Below are positions 1-18,453 of a DNA stretch of 44,908 nt, piece after piece. The DNA is taken from NCBI GenBank assembly GCA_013115135.1, contig JABANP010000437.1, forward strand, positions 1 through 44,908, written 5' to 3'. Within the stretch, counting starts at the first letter, position 1. Every line of letters begins with the position of its first letter. The DNA is from Perkinsus olseni (Eukaryota > Perkinsozoa > Perkinsida > Perkinsidae). Made by a program: the position numbers and the translations under genes. Under the pieces are notes generated by a model. That model did no database searches. It had not been told where the DNA came from and saw only the letters and a program-made list of their open reading frames with translations.

Positions 1-1
1 G

Positions 2-2996
2 GGCTGGCTGTTTGACTCAGTCTCTACTGGATCTGTTTTAACTCTGCCGGCCAATTACGTGGCGCATCCGATTGGCGATGTTCGGGGATTGGTTTCGAGC
101 CAAATTTGGAGTGTAAGGGCGTATCTTAGGCTCACTCGTATCTTGCCAGCTTCGACCTTAGATACTTGCATCGATGATTGTGGTACTGTGGGTAGATCTG
201 GCTGCGGGAACTGTGGTAGGTGAGTGATTCTTTTTCTCGGATCTTAGTACTTAATTTTATTTTTCTCCGAAAAATTATTTTTCCCAATTTTTTCCGGGGT
301 TTTATTTTTCTGCGAAATTTTTTCCGAAATTTTATTTTCCCAATTTTTTTGATCTCGCTTATTTAACCGCAAGGATGGTTTATTACTAACAGCGAGCCTT
401 TGGATTGTTCGACGTCGGACAGACTTCGCGCGGCTTCGGGTTTTGCTTCGAGACTTATCGCTATTACCTGTGGCATGTCGAATTTCTTCCGACGCGGTCC
501 TTGGCCGATCACTCAAGGATCCCAACTTGAATGTGATATTTCCCGTCTAGAATTTTCTCTATTCGTTTGTATTTGGGAATACCATAAATTTCGCAACTCA
601 TCAGGTGCCGATTGAGGCCAGTGCTGGTGGAGAGCTGAACATGCGCTCTGAGCTGGCCCGGGCTGGATTTACTAATTTGGCTTGCGGCTCGACAGGAGGA
701 GGGGTTTGTTATATGAGTTTATCCCCTACTAGACTGAATGAGGATGCTGGTGAGTAGGCTGTCTCTTGACCTGTTTTGTATCTTACGTGCTCGACCATAA
801 GATTCTCACGAAATCATTTCAGGCGGCGGATCGTCCCGACTTTCCCTCGTATTTTCGATATTAACCTCCTCCGTGTGGCTCGTCTGCGGCGGGTCGGTTT
901 TGGAATTTGTGCCGAAGCCGTGGGCTGCTGGGATGCTTCTCCATCTGGCATTTGGGTAAGCGGGAGGTCCCTGGTTCGAATCCTGGGCGGGAGATTTCTG
1001 AAAAGAAGTGTTTTTCCGTTTTTGATTATTCGATCGGTTTAATAAATTTCCTGAAAATTGTGAGAAAAATGATGAAGAATAGCAGGTGGAATTCTTTACT
1101 GTGCGCAACCGTCGTGTGCATGCGTGCAAATATTGAGAATTTTTGGGCGGCCTATCTAGCAGCCTGCTGGAACAACAGGCGACCTAAGATACGCTTGAAA
1201 GATATTCTTCGCAGTGCGTAGAACTTTATTCATTATTACTGACTCGTTGTCGTTTTTAATTTCGTGGCGCGCGGTCAAGTCGTAGTTGTTGTTGTTTTTT
1301 AGATATATTTTAGAAGGGGCATGGGACCCTCGTCATGTGTTGACTCGAAGCGAATTTGTTGTTATTTTCCTCATCACGATCGCCTACATCGCCAAGGGGA
1401 TGATAGTCTCCATCCTGCTGGGCTGCATTCTCTGCTGCATGTAAGAATCTTTGCTGTGCGCAAAGATACGCATCTAGGTTGGCAGTGGTGGGGTGACATT
1501 TGAAATCTTTGCTGTGCGTAAAGATTTAGGTTGATTGAATGGGTGAAAACGTCCGCTTGTGGGAATTATTCGCTCACTTTTTAGGTATTTTACAGCGAGA
1601 TATGCGACCTCGCCGGTGGTGATGATGCCAACGGATGTTCGAAGCACACAAGCCCGCACTCGGAAGAATTCGGCGGCGGTCGAAAGATACTATCAAAATC
1701 GAACCATCATCGTTGTGAGGTAGGTCGACCTAAATGCGTATCTTCCAGCAGCGATGTGGGCGAATATTTCCGAGCTCGGGTTTGCTCCAGTTGAAATTTT
1801 ATCGGAATTTTTTCAGGAAAATTTCGAAAAATATTGTGAGCCGCGTTTCACCATTCATTCTTGTGGAGCGTCACAAAACAATTGAAAAATTTTCCGGGAA
1901 TTCCTCGGAAAATATCCGAAATTTTTCGTTTTTTTTCAGGACGGTTTGTTCCCAACTTTTCTTCGGCACTTCGGCGTCCATAAAAAAAGCCGTGAAAGAA
2001 TTCACCCTCCCCTCCACTCGAGTTCTCCTGTTCGATCTTGGCTCAGTCGAGGAGGCTGACATAAGCGCGCTGGTTGCCATGGGAAAGATACCCGTATCGA
2101 TCGACTCGGGCGAGCGAAAAGTCGAATTGATAATTGCTAATGTGAATACGGATTTGGACCAGCAGTTGAAACGGTCGCGAGGGGCGAATCTTATTCCCGC
2201 CCAAACGCGTATCTTCCGGGAGCTCGACCTTGGCTTGCAGTGGGCGGAAGATTCCTGTCTGTTGGGTGATGGAATTCCGATAAAACCGACGATTAAGGGA
2301 AAAATTCCGGAGGGAAAATTAGTCCGGAAAATTTTCGGCGACGCGAGAATTGCGAAATTATGGCGGAAATTATTTGTCAAATTGAGAGTTAGCTGCGGCG
2401 AAACGGTTTATCAGCAGGGAGCTCTTGCCAAGGGGTTGTATATTGTGGCGCGCGGTCAGCTCAGTCTGTACGACGGCTGTACTAGGATTCACACGGCCAT
2501 TCGCGGCGACAAGGGTCCTGATATTGGAATCGCGAGAAGGGTTGGACCTTACGGCGTCCCGAATAGCCCGGCATTTTGTGGCGCGCGACGGTCGCAGGTT
2601 GTTCAGACTGGAGATGTGCTTTGTGAAAGAGCGGCGTATGTGGCTTGCGCGCATACGAAAAGTTTGGTGGCTGATGAGGATGGCACGGAGTTGTTGTTGT
2701 TGCCGAGAGATCGTATCTTAAGGATGGAGCATGAGTGTCCCGAAATTGCGATGAAATTCCACCGGGCTTTGGCGATGAGGGCGTCGGGGGCCTGTGAGAA
2801 TGGCGAGAGTTACGAAAGGAGTGGTAGGGATCGATTGGCGAGTGTTTGTAGTGAGCGGGGCGATGGGGACGATGAGGATTTGATAAGTCGATTGCATGGT
2901 TATGGCGGAGGGAATGCGTTGCTGTTGGTTCCGAGTAGAAGGGAGAATCTTTGCTCGAAGCCCGGTGATGGCAAAATACCACCTATTTCGATATGA
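2..2996 (+). CDS. SulP-family anion transporter with STAS and cNMP-binding domains, 5' partial
   Basis: Visible exons are 2-112, 162-215, 605-749, 823-955, 1303-1440, 1585-1719, 1940-2540 and 2598-2996, giving 571 residues; the start lies upstream of the window. The first exon opens with GWLF, as in the loop before the later SulP membrane helices. Helices follow (ILASMIVVLW; FVVIFLITIAYIA). VPIEASAGGELNMRSELA and SLSPTRLNEDAG match the SulP signature before the last helices. The exon from 1940 encodes a STAS domain (LFFGTSASIKKAV; VLLFDLGSVEEADISAL), then a cyclic-nucleotide-binding-like fold (GETVYQQGALAKGLYIVARG; TGDVLCERAAYV) and a disordered acidic tail. The family carries sulfate, bicarbonate or other anions; fungal SulP members with a cNMP domain are vacuolar. 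The substrate cannot be read here. Stop is TGA. The 57-nt intron 2541-2597 is in frame and stopless, so its removal rests on domain alignment. Confidence 0.85.
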
Positions 2997-3825
2997 AACG
3001 GTTGATCGATTTGAAGTCTATTATTTGTTGTCTATGTGAATATCTTTATTTTCCTGTCTTGCCAGCTTCAACCTAAGATATGGATGATTGTCTAGCGTGA
3101 AACGGTTGATCGATTTACCAACGTACTCATGTATATACTACCTCTCCTTCAAAGTATCTTTCTACTTACCATTCGCTACAGTGACGTTTCCGCAATAAAT
3201 TGAATTGGAGTTGTCGGGTGGTGGGATCGATCCGGGGACCTTCAGCTTACCAGCCACGATGTCAGCTTTCGTCGGAGACTCGAATCTGGAGAAAAAACCG
3301 ACCGAAAGGAGGGCGAGGTAGTAATGGATCGGACAGAAATGATCAGAGGGAAAAATCGTCGAAAAATTTTTCCCGGTGGTAAAATTTTCTGAGGAAAGTT
3401 ACTGATGTTATGGTCGAAAATTTTACTCGAAATTTCTCCAGCAGTGCGCGAAATTTTTTTTTCGGATGGTCAAAGCGCTCCGCCGAGTCGTCCGTTTGAA
3501 GCGACTTTCACAGGGGACGCGAGAGAGAATTAAAATGAAAAATATCGGATTTTTTTTGAAGTGGAATCGTGAATTTCCCGGAAAATTAATTTATTTTTTG
3601 GGAATTTTTTGGAAGATGAGAATATAGTTTTTAGCAGCTTGGACCACCGCTGCGGATTTTCGGATCTTTTCGAATTTGTGGATGATTTTTTTGGGAATTT
3701 TTTGAGAGCAAATCATGTGATTGACTTGGCAAGTGGCCGAGGAAGAGTTGAAGCTTGCAAGATACGAAATAGCTCGGCCCCGTTCCAGTTGCTGAAAGAT
3801 ATCCTCACCTAGTGGCCCTCCGAAG
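2997..3825. other. Intergenic region between SulP and PTPA genes
   Basis: No coding exon is supported. It holds a degenerate copy of the intron motif near 3056-3082 (TCTTGCCAGCTTC followed by AACCTAAGATAT, also seen at 141-166), a tRNA-like box-B sequence in reverse orientation near 3225-3262, and AT-rich tracts with runs of AATTTTT and CCGGAAAATT. A candidate splice-leader acceptor (CACCTAG) lies about 15 nt before the PTPA start; that role is inference. Confidence 0.6.
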
Positions 3826-6316
3826 ATGAGCGGTTGGGTCTTCGGACCTCGGGAATGGTTCCCATGTGCATGCGTGCATACCAAAATTTCCGTAAATCTT
3901 GTGATCGGCAGGTACGTGGAACCGGTGAAGCGGATAACAGGGCCGAAGGAATTATCATATTTCATAGAAAATTCTCCGGTGATAATAATGGACGGGCTGG
4001 GATTTGAACCTGGGTCAATCGATTACGCTAATTTTCTGAGGAATTTTTGCATGATACTTTTTTTTCGGTAAATATTTCGAAATTTTAGATGAAACGGTCG
4101 TCTCCAAAATTATTGATAGATATATTTTCCGGAAAATTGCTTTCACTGGGATTCGAACCTCAGGCCTATCGCGACATCGTAGCCTTCTTGGAGAGACTTT
4201 GTACTGCGGTGCAAGGAAGGAAGAATCTTGATGTGAGTTGTGCATGCGTGCAAAGATTCCTATACCAAATTTTCCGTAAATTTCAGATAATCGATTACTC
4301 GGCGGCACCGGCGTCGGTCGAGGGTATCATGATTTTATTGGATGAATTGGAATCTTGGTTGTCCGAATTTCCCCCGCTGGAACAACCGATGCGATTCGGA
4401 AATATCGCATTCAGGTAAAAATCGGGAAAAATTCTGGAAAATTTTTTAATTTTCCCAGGATTTTTTGCGCGAAAGGATGCGGGTTGGAATTTTTTCCCAA
4501 TTTTTATATTATCATTTTCTGTGTATTCGGCGGAGCGTCACGAATGGTTGTATTATCGACGGAATCTGGCTCGATTTTTTTCATTTTTTTGCGAGAAAAT
4601 TTTGATCGATAAAATATTTTTCGCTCCTGTCCGGATTTATTTTCTCTCCCTCTGCAGGTCGTGGCACAATCGCCTGGTGGAACGCTTGCCGCAGTTGCTG
4701 GATAATTTATTATCGCCCGAACTGCACCCGGCGATTGTCGAACTGACTCCCTATGTGTAGTGAAAAGGATGGTATTGGGTGGTGTAAAATTACAGGAATT
4801 TTAGTAAATTTTCTGTGAATTTCTGGCAAAAAACAAGAATTTTTGTAAATTTTTGGTTGTGTTCGAATTTTTTGTGAATATTTCATAAATTTTTTCGATT
4901 TTTCCCCGTTCACAACCTTTCTTTGCTAATCTCTCAGCTTCTCCGACTTTATCGGACCGCAAAATTTATTGCGAATTTTTAGGAAAAATTTTTCCGTATT
5001 TTTTTGTTTTTCCATCAGATTGGATTCCTTCGGCAACGCGACCAGGGTGGATTATGGTACTGGACACGAGACGGCTTTCATGGCTTTCTTGATGGTAGAA
5101 TAATTTTCCCTCGGAAAAATCGGAAACACGAAACGCTTCGCTCCGCCGTTTTAGGTACTGATTGCCGTTGGTCACTTCGATGATTGCGCAGAAGGGGATG
5201 AAGATATTTTGGGAACGGAAATTGGCCTGAGAATTTTCCCGAGGTGAGCGGGAAATTTTGCTCTGAATTACCGCGCGCCACGAAATTCTAAAATTTTCGT
5301 TCCTTTTTTCTAGCTTTTTAAATCTATCTTGGTCCAATTTTCTGCGACTTTCCGGTATTTGTGTATGACCGCGCGCCACGAAATTATCCAGTCATCATCT
5401 TTCCATAATTTTCTCGGGTTTTTTGTATAAAATTTTCCGAAATTTTGCGGAAATTTCTTTCGGGAATTTTCCTGTCAGATACATTTCACTGATGCGACAT
5501 ATCCAGAAGCAGTACATGTTGGAACCGGCCGGGTCTCATGGCGTATGGGGATTGGACGATTATCATCATATGTGGGTGAATTATTCCGTTTCCGTTGCTT
5601 TTTCACGCATTAATAAAGTGTGAAATCTTCCGCGTGCGCAAAGATATGCTAGGCTTGTTTTCAGACCGTTTCTGTTGGGTGCGTGTCAGCTTGTCGGGTC
5701 GAAGGAAACTGATGATGATGGAAAGTCGTTAACGCCGGAGAGAGTTGTGCGCAACAGGTGAGGAAAAAATTTTGGATTTTTATTGGTAAAAATTGGCACT
5801 TTTCGGAAAATATTGACGGTTAATCGGCCGTTTATGAATTGGGTAAATTTTTCCGGAGTTGTACGAATATCGTTTCAGGCCGACAGCTGAGAGTATCAGC
5901 CCATGGTGCATGCTTGGCGAGGCCGTATCTTTTGTCTATCAAACGAAGGTAAAATTTCCGTGATAATTTTGTGGCGCATTTTTTTTGGGAAAATTTTCTT
6001 CTGATTTAGACGGGTGCGCCGTTGGCAGAGACGTCCCCGATGTTGTGGGAAATTTCGAGACTGGAAAGTTGGGAAAGGGTAGGTATGGATTTTTCACGCA
6101 GGAGTATCTTTGCGCACAGCGAAGATTTTGCACTCTAGGTTGCCAAAGGATTATTGAGAATGTATTGCGGGGAGGTGCTGGGGAAGAAGCCTGTTATACA
6201 AGTGAGTATCTTTGGGTTGCATCAAGTGCACGGGCGACCTCAAGATATTTTCGTTTTTTCAGCATTTTTATTTCGGCTCCGTTTTGAAGTACGACCAACC
6301 AGACTCCAATCTGTGA
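3826..6316 (+). CDS. PTPA: PTPA, phosphotyrosyl phosphatase activator (PP2A activator, peptidyl-prolyl isomerase fold)
   Basis: Thirteen exons: 3826-3857, 3912-3978, 4164-4232, 4287-4414, 4658-4756, 5019-5094, 5155-5243, 5479-5571, 5665-5757, 5879-5948, 6010-6078, 6139-6201 and 6263-6316. Together they give 333 residues, close to the usual 320-360. All junctions keep phase. Family hallmarks appear in order: [43 protein letters not shown] (the conserved peptide-binding region); [16 protein letters not shown]; a C-terminal HFYFGS block. PTPA activates the PP2A catalytic subunit with ATP/Mg and is cytosolic or nuclear. The gene ends 118 nt before the next start. Introns 1 and 3 share a long motif, intron 2 holds two tRNA-like box-B sequences, and introns 6, 8 and 11 carry the recurrent motifs described in the findings. 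The 54-nt introns 3858-3911 and 4233-4286 are stopless in frame. Confidence 0.95.
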
Positions 6317-6433
6317 TTTTAGAATCTTCGCAGTGCGCAAAGATACCATTCGAGCTCACGTTTCGTAAAGATACGTTTTTTTCTGAGTTTTTTTCCTTAA
6401 ATTTTGCGATTTTTCCGCGCAGCAGTTATATTT

Positions 6434-8094
6434 ATGTCGGGTGCGCCTCCAGTCTTTCTCCCGGGGAATCTTACGGTTTCATCAACAACAACCCGTCGAA
6501 CTCTCGGCCAACCTCACCCAGCCAAGCGAATGCGACCCAGCAGTTCTTTCGGAAAGAGCGTTCCAAGAATCGATCGTCGGGGCGAGCGCGGTAAGTTTCG
6601 AAGGAATGGGGATTCGACAAATTATGGGTATCTTGCAGATCTTATGTCGGAGCCGTTGACACTCGGATCAGCATGGAATAGCAACGCAGCATCTTCGCCG
6701 GAAGATTCGTCATCATCGCCTTTGGTATCTTTCAACGTCGGTGGAAGAATCTTTCAACTTGCCAAGAGCACGCTCGACAAGTACCCTTCTACAGTACTTG
6801 CAGGTAGGCTTGTTTTGGATAATCGATCATCAGGGCGCGCGCTTTTTGCAGTTACGGTGTCTGACCGGTGGACTAACGGCGACGTTACGTCACCGATTTT
6901 CCTAGATCGGAATCCTGAAGCTTTTGCTTTCGTGTTAGACTGGTAGGAAAAATTTTCGGAAAATTTGTTTTTTTCAGGTACCGAAACGGTCGGATTGTTC
7001 TGCCCAGAAATTGTCCGGTTAGCAAGGCGGCAGTTCAAATGGAAATCGAGTAAAAAATTTTTGAAAAATGTCATTCGTGAATCGCTTCGCTCCGCTAGAT
7101 ATTTTGGCCTTCCACGAGATACCGAAGTTGAGCTTGAACGTCTATCTTTCGCCGAGGTTACCCATGCAAGATACGATGTAGCTCGGGTGTTTCAAAAGAT
7201 ACGCCTGAGTTGCTCTAATGATGAAATGCGGATTCAACGGGCGAGGCTGCTGGCTCAGGTAATCTTGCGATCTTGCATTTCCTCAACGCATGGATGCCCT
7301 TCAGGGTATCTTCAGTGAGATGGCGCAGAATGCGGTTGAGATTATTAATGAAGACGACTCTTGGTTCACGCAGATTTATGTGGCGCTTGCCCGAGTATGT
7401 CGTGGTTCGACCTAAGATACGCGTATCTTAGGTTGACTCTAGGACTTGACGAAATTTGTGGCCAGGTTGTTGAACATTGGGGATCGGATCTTTATCCAGT
7501 CTTCCGCCGTTTGTGTCGAGATGCGCTCGCGATCCCCGGAAGAAATCTTTCGGCTGCGCTAGAGGAGGTGAGCATCTTGTAAGATACGCGTATCTTAGGT
7601 TGACCCTAGGTAACCACGAGTATTAAAGCTGCCTTAGACGAGTTGGTAGCCGAACATGACTTGCAAGTCGCTAGCATCGAGGTCGAGGTAAAAAAAGGGA
7701 AGAAAAATCGCTTCGCTCCGCTAAGATTCTCTCGGAAGATGCTCAATGCTCCGACCGAGGAAGATTCAAACGAGGTCGAAGATGCCACCGGACGTTCACA
7801 AGAATTCGACACCGCAGATCGCGGTACTTGTCTGGGCTGTGGTGAAACCGTAAGTATCATAATCGATCATCTGGGCGCGCGCTTTTTGCATAATTGTAGA
7901 CTGTGCGGAATCATTCGGGCCTCTGCCGAATCTGCTGTATGGAACTCCACGTTCTGTTCACCTTCCTCCCTGAAGAAGAAGTTGATGACAGTGATACTGG
8001 GAAGAACGTGGATGAGGGTAGCGTTGAGGAAATGGAAGGGAGCGCAAGATTGCAAGAGGAGGCTACTGATTCTCACGTAGAGGAGGAGTCGTAA
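6434..8094 (+). CDS. BTB/T1 (KCTD-like) domain protein with C-terminal cysteine motif
   Basis: Ten exons: 6434-6590, 6639-6803, 6852-6942, 6978-7049, 7099-7258, 7305-7394, 7466-7567, 7610-7687, 7739-7849 and 7900-8094; 406 residues. After a Ser-rich N-terminus, residues around 85-160 form a potassium-channel-tetramerisation type BTB domain: VSFNVGGRIFQLAKSTLDKY, then FLDRNPEAFAFVLDWYRNG and EYFGLP. A helical middle follows, then CLGCGE...LCRICC, which looks like a small zinc-binding knuckle, and an acidic tail. Such proteins often act as cullin-3 adaptors or oligomerisation modules; the partner is unknown. All introns are short (48, 48, 35, 49, 46, 71, 42, 51, 50 nt). Treating 7688-7738 as intron is uncertain because it is in frame without a stop. 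The start was chosen as the first ATG after a CAGCAG acceptor-like site. Confidence 0.88.
6804..6851 (+). repeat. 48-nt intron carrying the GGGCGCGCGC element (sense copy 1)
   Basis: The core ATAATCGATCATC followed by AGGGCGCGCGCTTTTTGCAG forms the 3' two thirds of this BTB-gene intron and supplies its AG. The same core recurs at 7859-7890 and, inverted, at 14241-14270. Confidence 0.8.
7395..7465 (+). repeat. Intron holding a 22-nt perfect palindrome (element A)
   Basis: Positions 411-432 of the 7,000 block (7411-7432) read as a perfect palindrome centred on GATACGCGTATC, with arms ending CCTAA and TTAGG. The match extends imperfectly to 7407-7436 (TCGACC versus GGTTGA). As RNA it would form an uninterrupted hairpin inside a 71-nt intron. 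Confidence 0.85.
7568..7609 (+). repeat. 42-nt intron made almost wholly of element A
   Basis: After GTGAGCATCTTG the intron is AAGATACGCGTATCTT (7581-7596), then AGGTTGACCCTAG, which ends the intron. The palindrome makes up about 40 percent of the intron. Confidence 0.85.
7850..7899 (+). repeat. 50-nt intron carrying the GGGCGCGCGC element (sense copy 2)
   Basis: It contains ATAATCGATCATC then TGGGCGCGCGCTTTTTGCA, differing from copy 1 at one base in the shared core of about 31 nt. Here the splice acceptor is a later TTGTAG, so the element does not define the AG as it does in copy 1. Confidence 0.8.
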
Positions 8095-8813
8095 TACGTT
8101 ATTGTTGTGAAAAATTTGTGCAATTTTGAGCGGAGCGAAGCACGTTTTATATTAACTTTTCACGTGATAATGAAGTTTCTTGGTAATGTGAGCGCCTTGC
8201 GTTCGACGCGGGTTCGATCCCGGGCAGGATTTTCTTATGAGAAAATTATGAGCGATCTCTCAGGGTGTCTGCTTTCTATGATTCAGGGAAAATGTGGTAT
8301 CGCCGCTGGACGGAAGCAACTTCTGTTCAACCGAAATTCCATTTTTTAGAATTTTTTTGTGATCATGGGTTTTCCCAATTTTCCCTTCGCGCGTTTTCAC
8401 GTCGAGCATCATAACCCGAACGCGTATCTTAGGTTAACCCGAACGCGTATCTTAGGTTAACCCGAACGCGTATCTTAGGTTAACCCGAACGCGTATCTTA
8501 GGTTAACCCGAACGCGTATCTTAGGTTAACCCGAACGCGTATCTTAGGTTAACCCGAACGCGTATCTTAGGTTAACCCGAACGCGTATCTTCCAGCATCG
8601 ATGTGGGTGAATATTTCATTCGGTTCAATCTGGTTTAGAACACTTGGACTTGGATGTTGTATTTGCGATTTCAACTCGCGGAAGATTTCCTGAAGGGTCG
8701 CTCATAAGGTCGAAAAAACTATTAAATAGCAATACCACATTTCCGCGATATCCTTGGCGCAAGAAGCGGTCCTTTACCACAGTTCAGCTACTTGTCCCTT
8801 TCTTCTTGTCCGA
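8095..8813. other. Intergenic region between BTB and PRP28 genes
   Basis: Non-coding apart from repeats. It contains an inverted CGCTTCGCTCCGCT motif (8130-8144), a tRNA-like sequence with GGGTTCGATCCC near 8186-8234, the tandem element-A array at 8413-8592, and a candidate splice-leader acceptor (ACCACAG or TTCAG near 8780-8786) ahead of the PRP28 start. Confidence 0.6.
8413..8592 (+). repeat. Tandem array of a 23-bp unit containing element A
   Basis: Seven full head-to-tail copies of AACCCGAACGCGTATCTT plus AGGTT. An eighth copy runs into TCCAGCATCGATG instead of AGGTT. All full copies are identical as read. The unit starts AACC and ends GGTT, so it is itself a degenerate palindrome. It is the only place in the window where the dispersed intron motif occurs in tandem. 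Confidence 0.95.
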
Positions 8814-16195
<7,382 letters not shown>

Positions 16196-16487
16196 AAGAA
16201 TCTTAGGTTGACCTATGAACTCTGCGGAAAACTATCCGGAAACGCCCCGTCTCGAGTTGTTAATGCCTTCGATGGGGACACGAATTGCCCGGGAAGAGTA
16301 GCGAAACAGTTGGTATCGAATCACCGGCTGGGCAGCCGCTAACAGTTCGAAATAAAGCGGTCTAAATAAAAGACCATCTCCCAAAGTCGGAAAAAGAAAG
16401 GGCTGTCTTCTCCCGAGCCTTATCCGCACAGTGGAAATAAAAATTGGAAAAACTACGGCGAACTTCAGTTGAATTTAGTATCATAGA

Positions 16488-17875
16488 ATGGACAAACTTC
16501 AACAGCTCTACAACGACACTTTCCCTGCCGACAAAGATACTGGTCAAAAATCGGGCGAAGGAAATAACGAGGGGATGCTATTAACGGTGAATTAAACGGT
16601 TTGAGGGTGATGATTGTACAAGTGGCAATTCAGGCCTCCTCGTACGTCCAAGGGGCGATCGATTGGATTACCGGAGAGGATGTGAGTTTTTCTGTATCTG
16701 ACGCGCTTGAAAGGGGACGTATCTTTTAATTTTTGCGGTGCGCTGATGGTTTTCGTATCTTTTTCTCTTCGAATTTTCGGGGGTAATCTTGTTGCAGTTT
16801 CTAGCGTTCGGCACTTTTGGTGTGGAAATTGTGGTACGGATAAGCCTCGCAAAAAAAATGAAATTCACTGAGGTTTTGGCGATCGTCGCAGATAGCACGA
16901 GAAAGAAGAGAGAAGAAAAAAGCGAAGAAAACTGAGAAAAAACGTAGGGAAAAAGAAACTAAAAAAGTCCAAGCGAACCAAAGGTCGGCAAGTCGGAGAC
17001 CCCACTTCGTTGAAGGCTTTCCCAGGGCTGCGGCGGTCGAAGAACAGGAGACGATAGAGAGAATGAAAGATGATGAGCAGGCCCGGCGAGCCTTCCAAGA
17101 TCAAGTAAGGTGTCGTGCAACAGCGAAAAATTGAGAACAAATTCAAGACAGCGGGTGGGATCGCGCGCCAGTTGGCACGAAATGGTTGCCGAGGGCGCCG
17201 TAGGGATGACCTTACCAGTACTGAGTCATCCGGCCGAGCTCCCGTCGAAGAAAGTTTTCGTTGACGATTGCTGTTTGTCGACAGGAAAAATTATGGAATG
17301 TTGTGCAAAGGAAAAGACGAGAAGTGAAATTTTAGTTGAAGTTGAGTAAAGTTTTTGTTCTGTTTCGAATTGTGAGAACAAACTGACGGATTCTGTCGCG
17401 ACTGACGATGCCCTCGCTCTGAGAACGGCATTCCTTGGTTTGATGACCAGGGCCTAGTCAGCAGGCCTACCCCGCGGAAAGATACATCGGTGCTAGCCTA
17501 AGTCGTCTTGTCGGCGTTGGGCTTCGAACTTACACACGGAAACTAACGACTTACACGGGTTGTGATCAGCAGCTGCAGTTGCATCATAATTGAATCACCG
17601 GCGACGAATCTTTTCTTCAGTTGGCACGACAACAGGAAGAAATTCGAGAAGAGTATTATTCAGGATTGAAAGGACTTTGGCGACGGAAAAGGGGAAAGGT
17701 AGGGACCCGTGGCAGGCACGCTTCAACCTTGGACACTCAGGAGCCTCCCGAGCTAGCAACTCTGCCGACTGTTGAACAACTGATGGAGAAAAGACGGGCG
17801 AAAATTGAAGCTGAGAAAAAGAAGGGAAAAAATGGAAGGAAAAATTCCGTGTCACGAAGTGATGGTACTCATTAA
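16488..17875 (+). CDS. Hypothetical basic, Lys/Arg-rich coiled-coil protein
   Basis: Not recognised. A plausible six-exon model is 16488-16586, 16634-16681, 16798-16833, 16892-17104, 17621-17698 and 17741-17875, giving 202 residues with all phases kept. Residues roughly 34-60 hold a mildly hydrophobic stretch (IDWITGED, FLAFGTFGVEIV). A very basic helical segment follows (ARERREKKKAKKTEKKRREK), then an acidic-basic coiled coil (EEQETIERMKDDEQARRAFQD; ARQQEEIREEYYSGLKG) and PELATLPTVEQLMEKRRAK. The basic segment would suit nucleic-acid binding or an organelle, but no family is claimed. The 42-nt intron 17699-17740 is in frame and stopless, so a longer isoform is possible. The gene starts 292 nt after PRP28 and converges on RFC. 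Intron 17105-17620 contains a tRNA-like repeat. Confidence 0.55.
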
Positions 17876-18453
17876 AAGGCGCGTGAGGTTGTTTTGTCAG
17901 GCGGTAGGAAACAGTCCGTTTTTGACGATCTACGGAAGAGCTTGGGGCTCACATGAAGTCCGGCAGCTTCGCCTCAGGAGAAAGTTATCTTTTGTGCTAT
18001 CATCGACGGTCTTTACACAATCGACGGTCTCGTCTCACGTTGTTGTTATTGTTCTTGTCATTAGAGTCAAAGATTCTACCATTCTTGTCGATAAGCTGTT
18101 GTTGAACTAAAGTGGAGATTCATCTCGAGGAGCTGTGTTAGAGTTAACGTCAATTGTTGGAATCTTAGGTTGAGCATAGAAGATACGAAATAGGTTGAAT
18201 GTCGCCAAGACGAACAGCACACGACATCACACTCGATGCACTGAAAGCAGGAAGCGAACCCTTACCGTCAGTAGGTCGAATTTATCCCACCAGTACCATC
18301 ATCAACCATCATAATACTTTTCGAGAGGACGATTATTCGTCGACAGCACGTACGAAAAGAATGTTGTAGAGAATTGCTCCGCCGCCCTTCATTGATGGTC
18401 GAACGAAACACCGGGCGTGAAAGAGTTGAAAATGCAGAGTAATTCAAACCTTC
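17876..18453. other. Shared 3' region between convergent genes
   Basis: Between the stop of the basic protein (+) and the stop of RFC (-). No coding sequence is supported. A degenerate element-A copy (GAATCTTAGGTTGA...GAAGATACG) lies at about 18159-18188. No canonical polyadenylation signal was identified with confidence. Confidence 0.6.

Noticed and set aside
922..992. tRNA gene overlapping the SulP gene
   Set aside because: The GGTTCGAATCC box is convincing, but the sequence upstream is SulP coding exon up to 955 and no cloverleaf can be formed; only a box-B-like fragment in the intron remains.
2200..2225. Element-A-like ACGCGTATCTTCCGG as evidence of an intron in the SulP exon
   Set aside because: The surrounding translation fits the STAS C-terminal pattern (RIFRELDLGLQWAED) without a gap, so the word is exonic here and probably coincidental.
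2446..2462. TTGTGGCGCGCGGTCAG as another element-B intron copy
   Set aside because: It encodes IVARGQ within the conserved LYIVARGQLSLYDG strand of the cNMP-binding domain, so it is coding.
7138..7193. Extra BTB-gene intron beginning GTTACCCATGCAAGATACG
   Set aside because: The word GCAAGATACGATGTAGCTCGG resembles 3755-3776, but the frame stays open, the acceptor is poor (TTTCAAAAG) and there is no domain break; left as exon.
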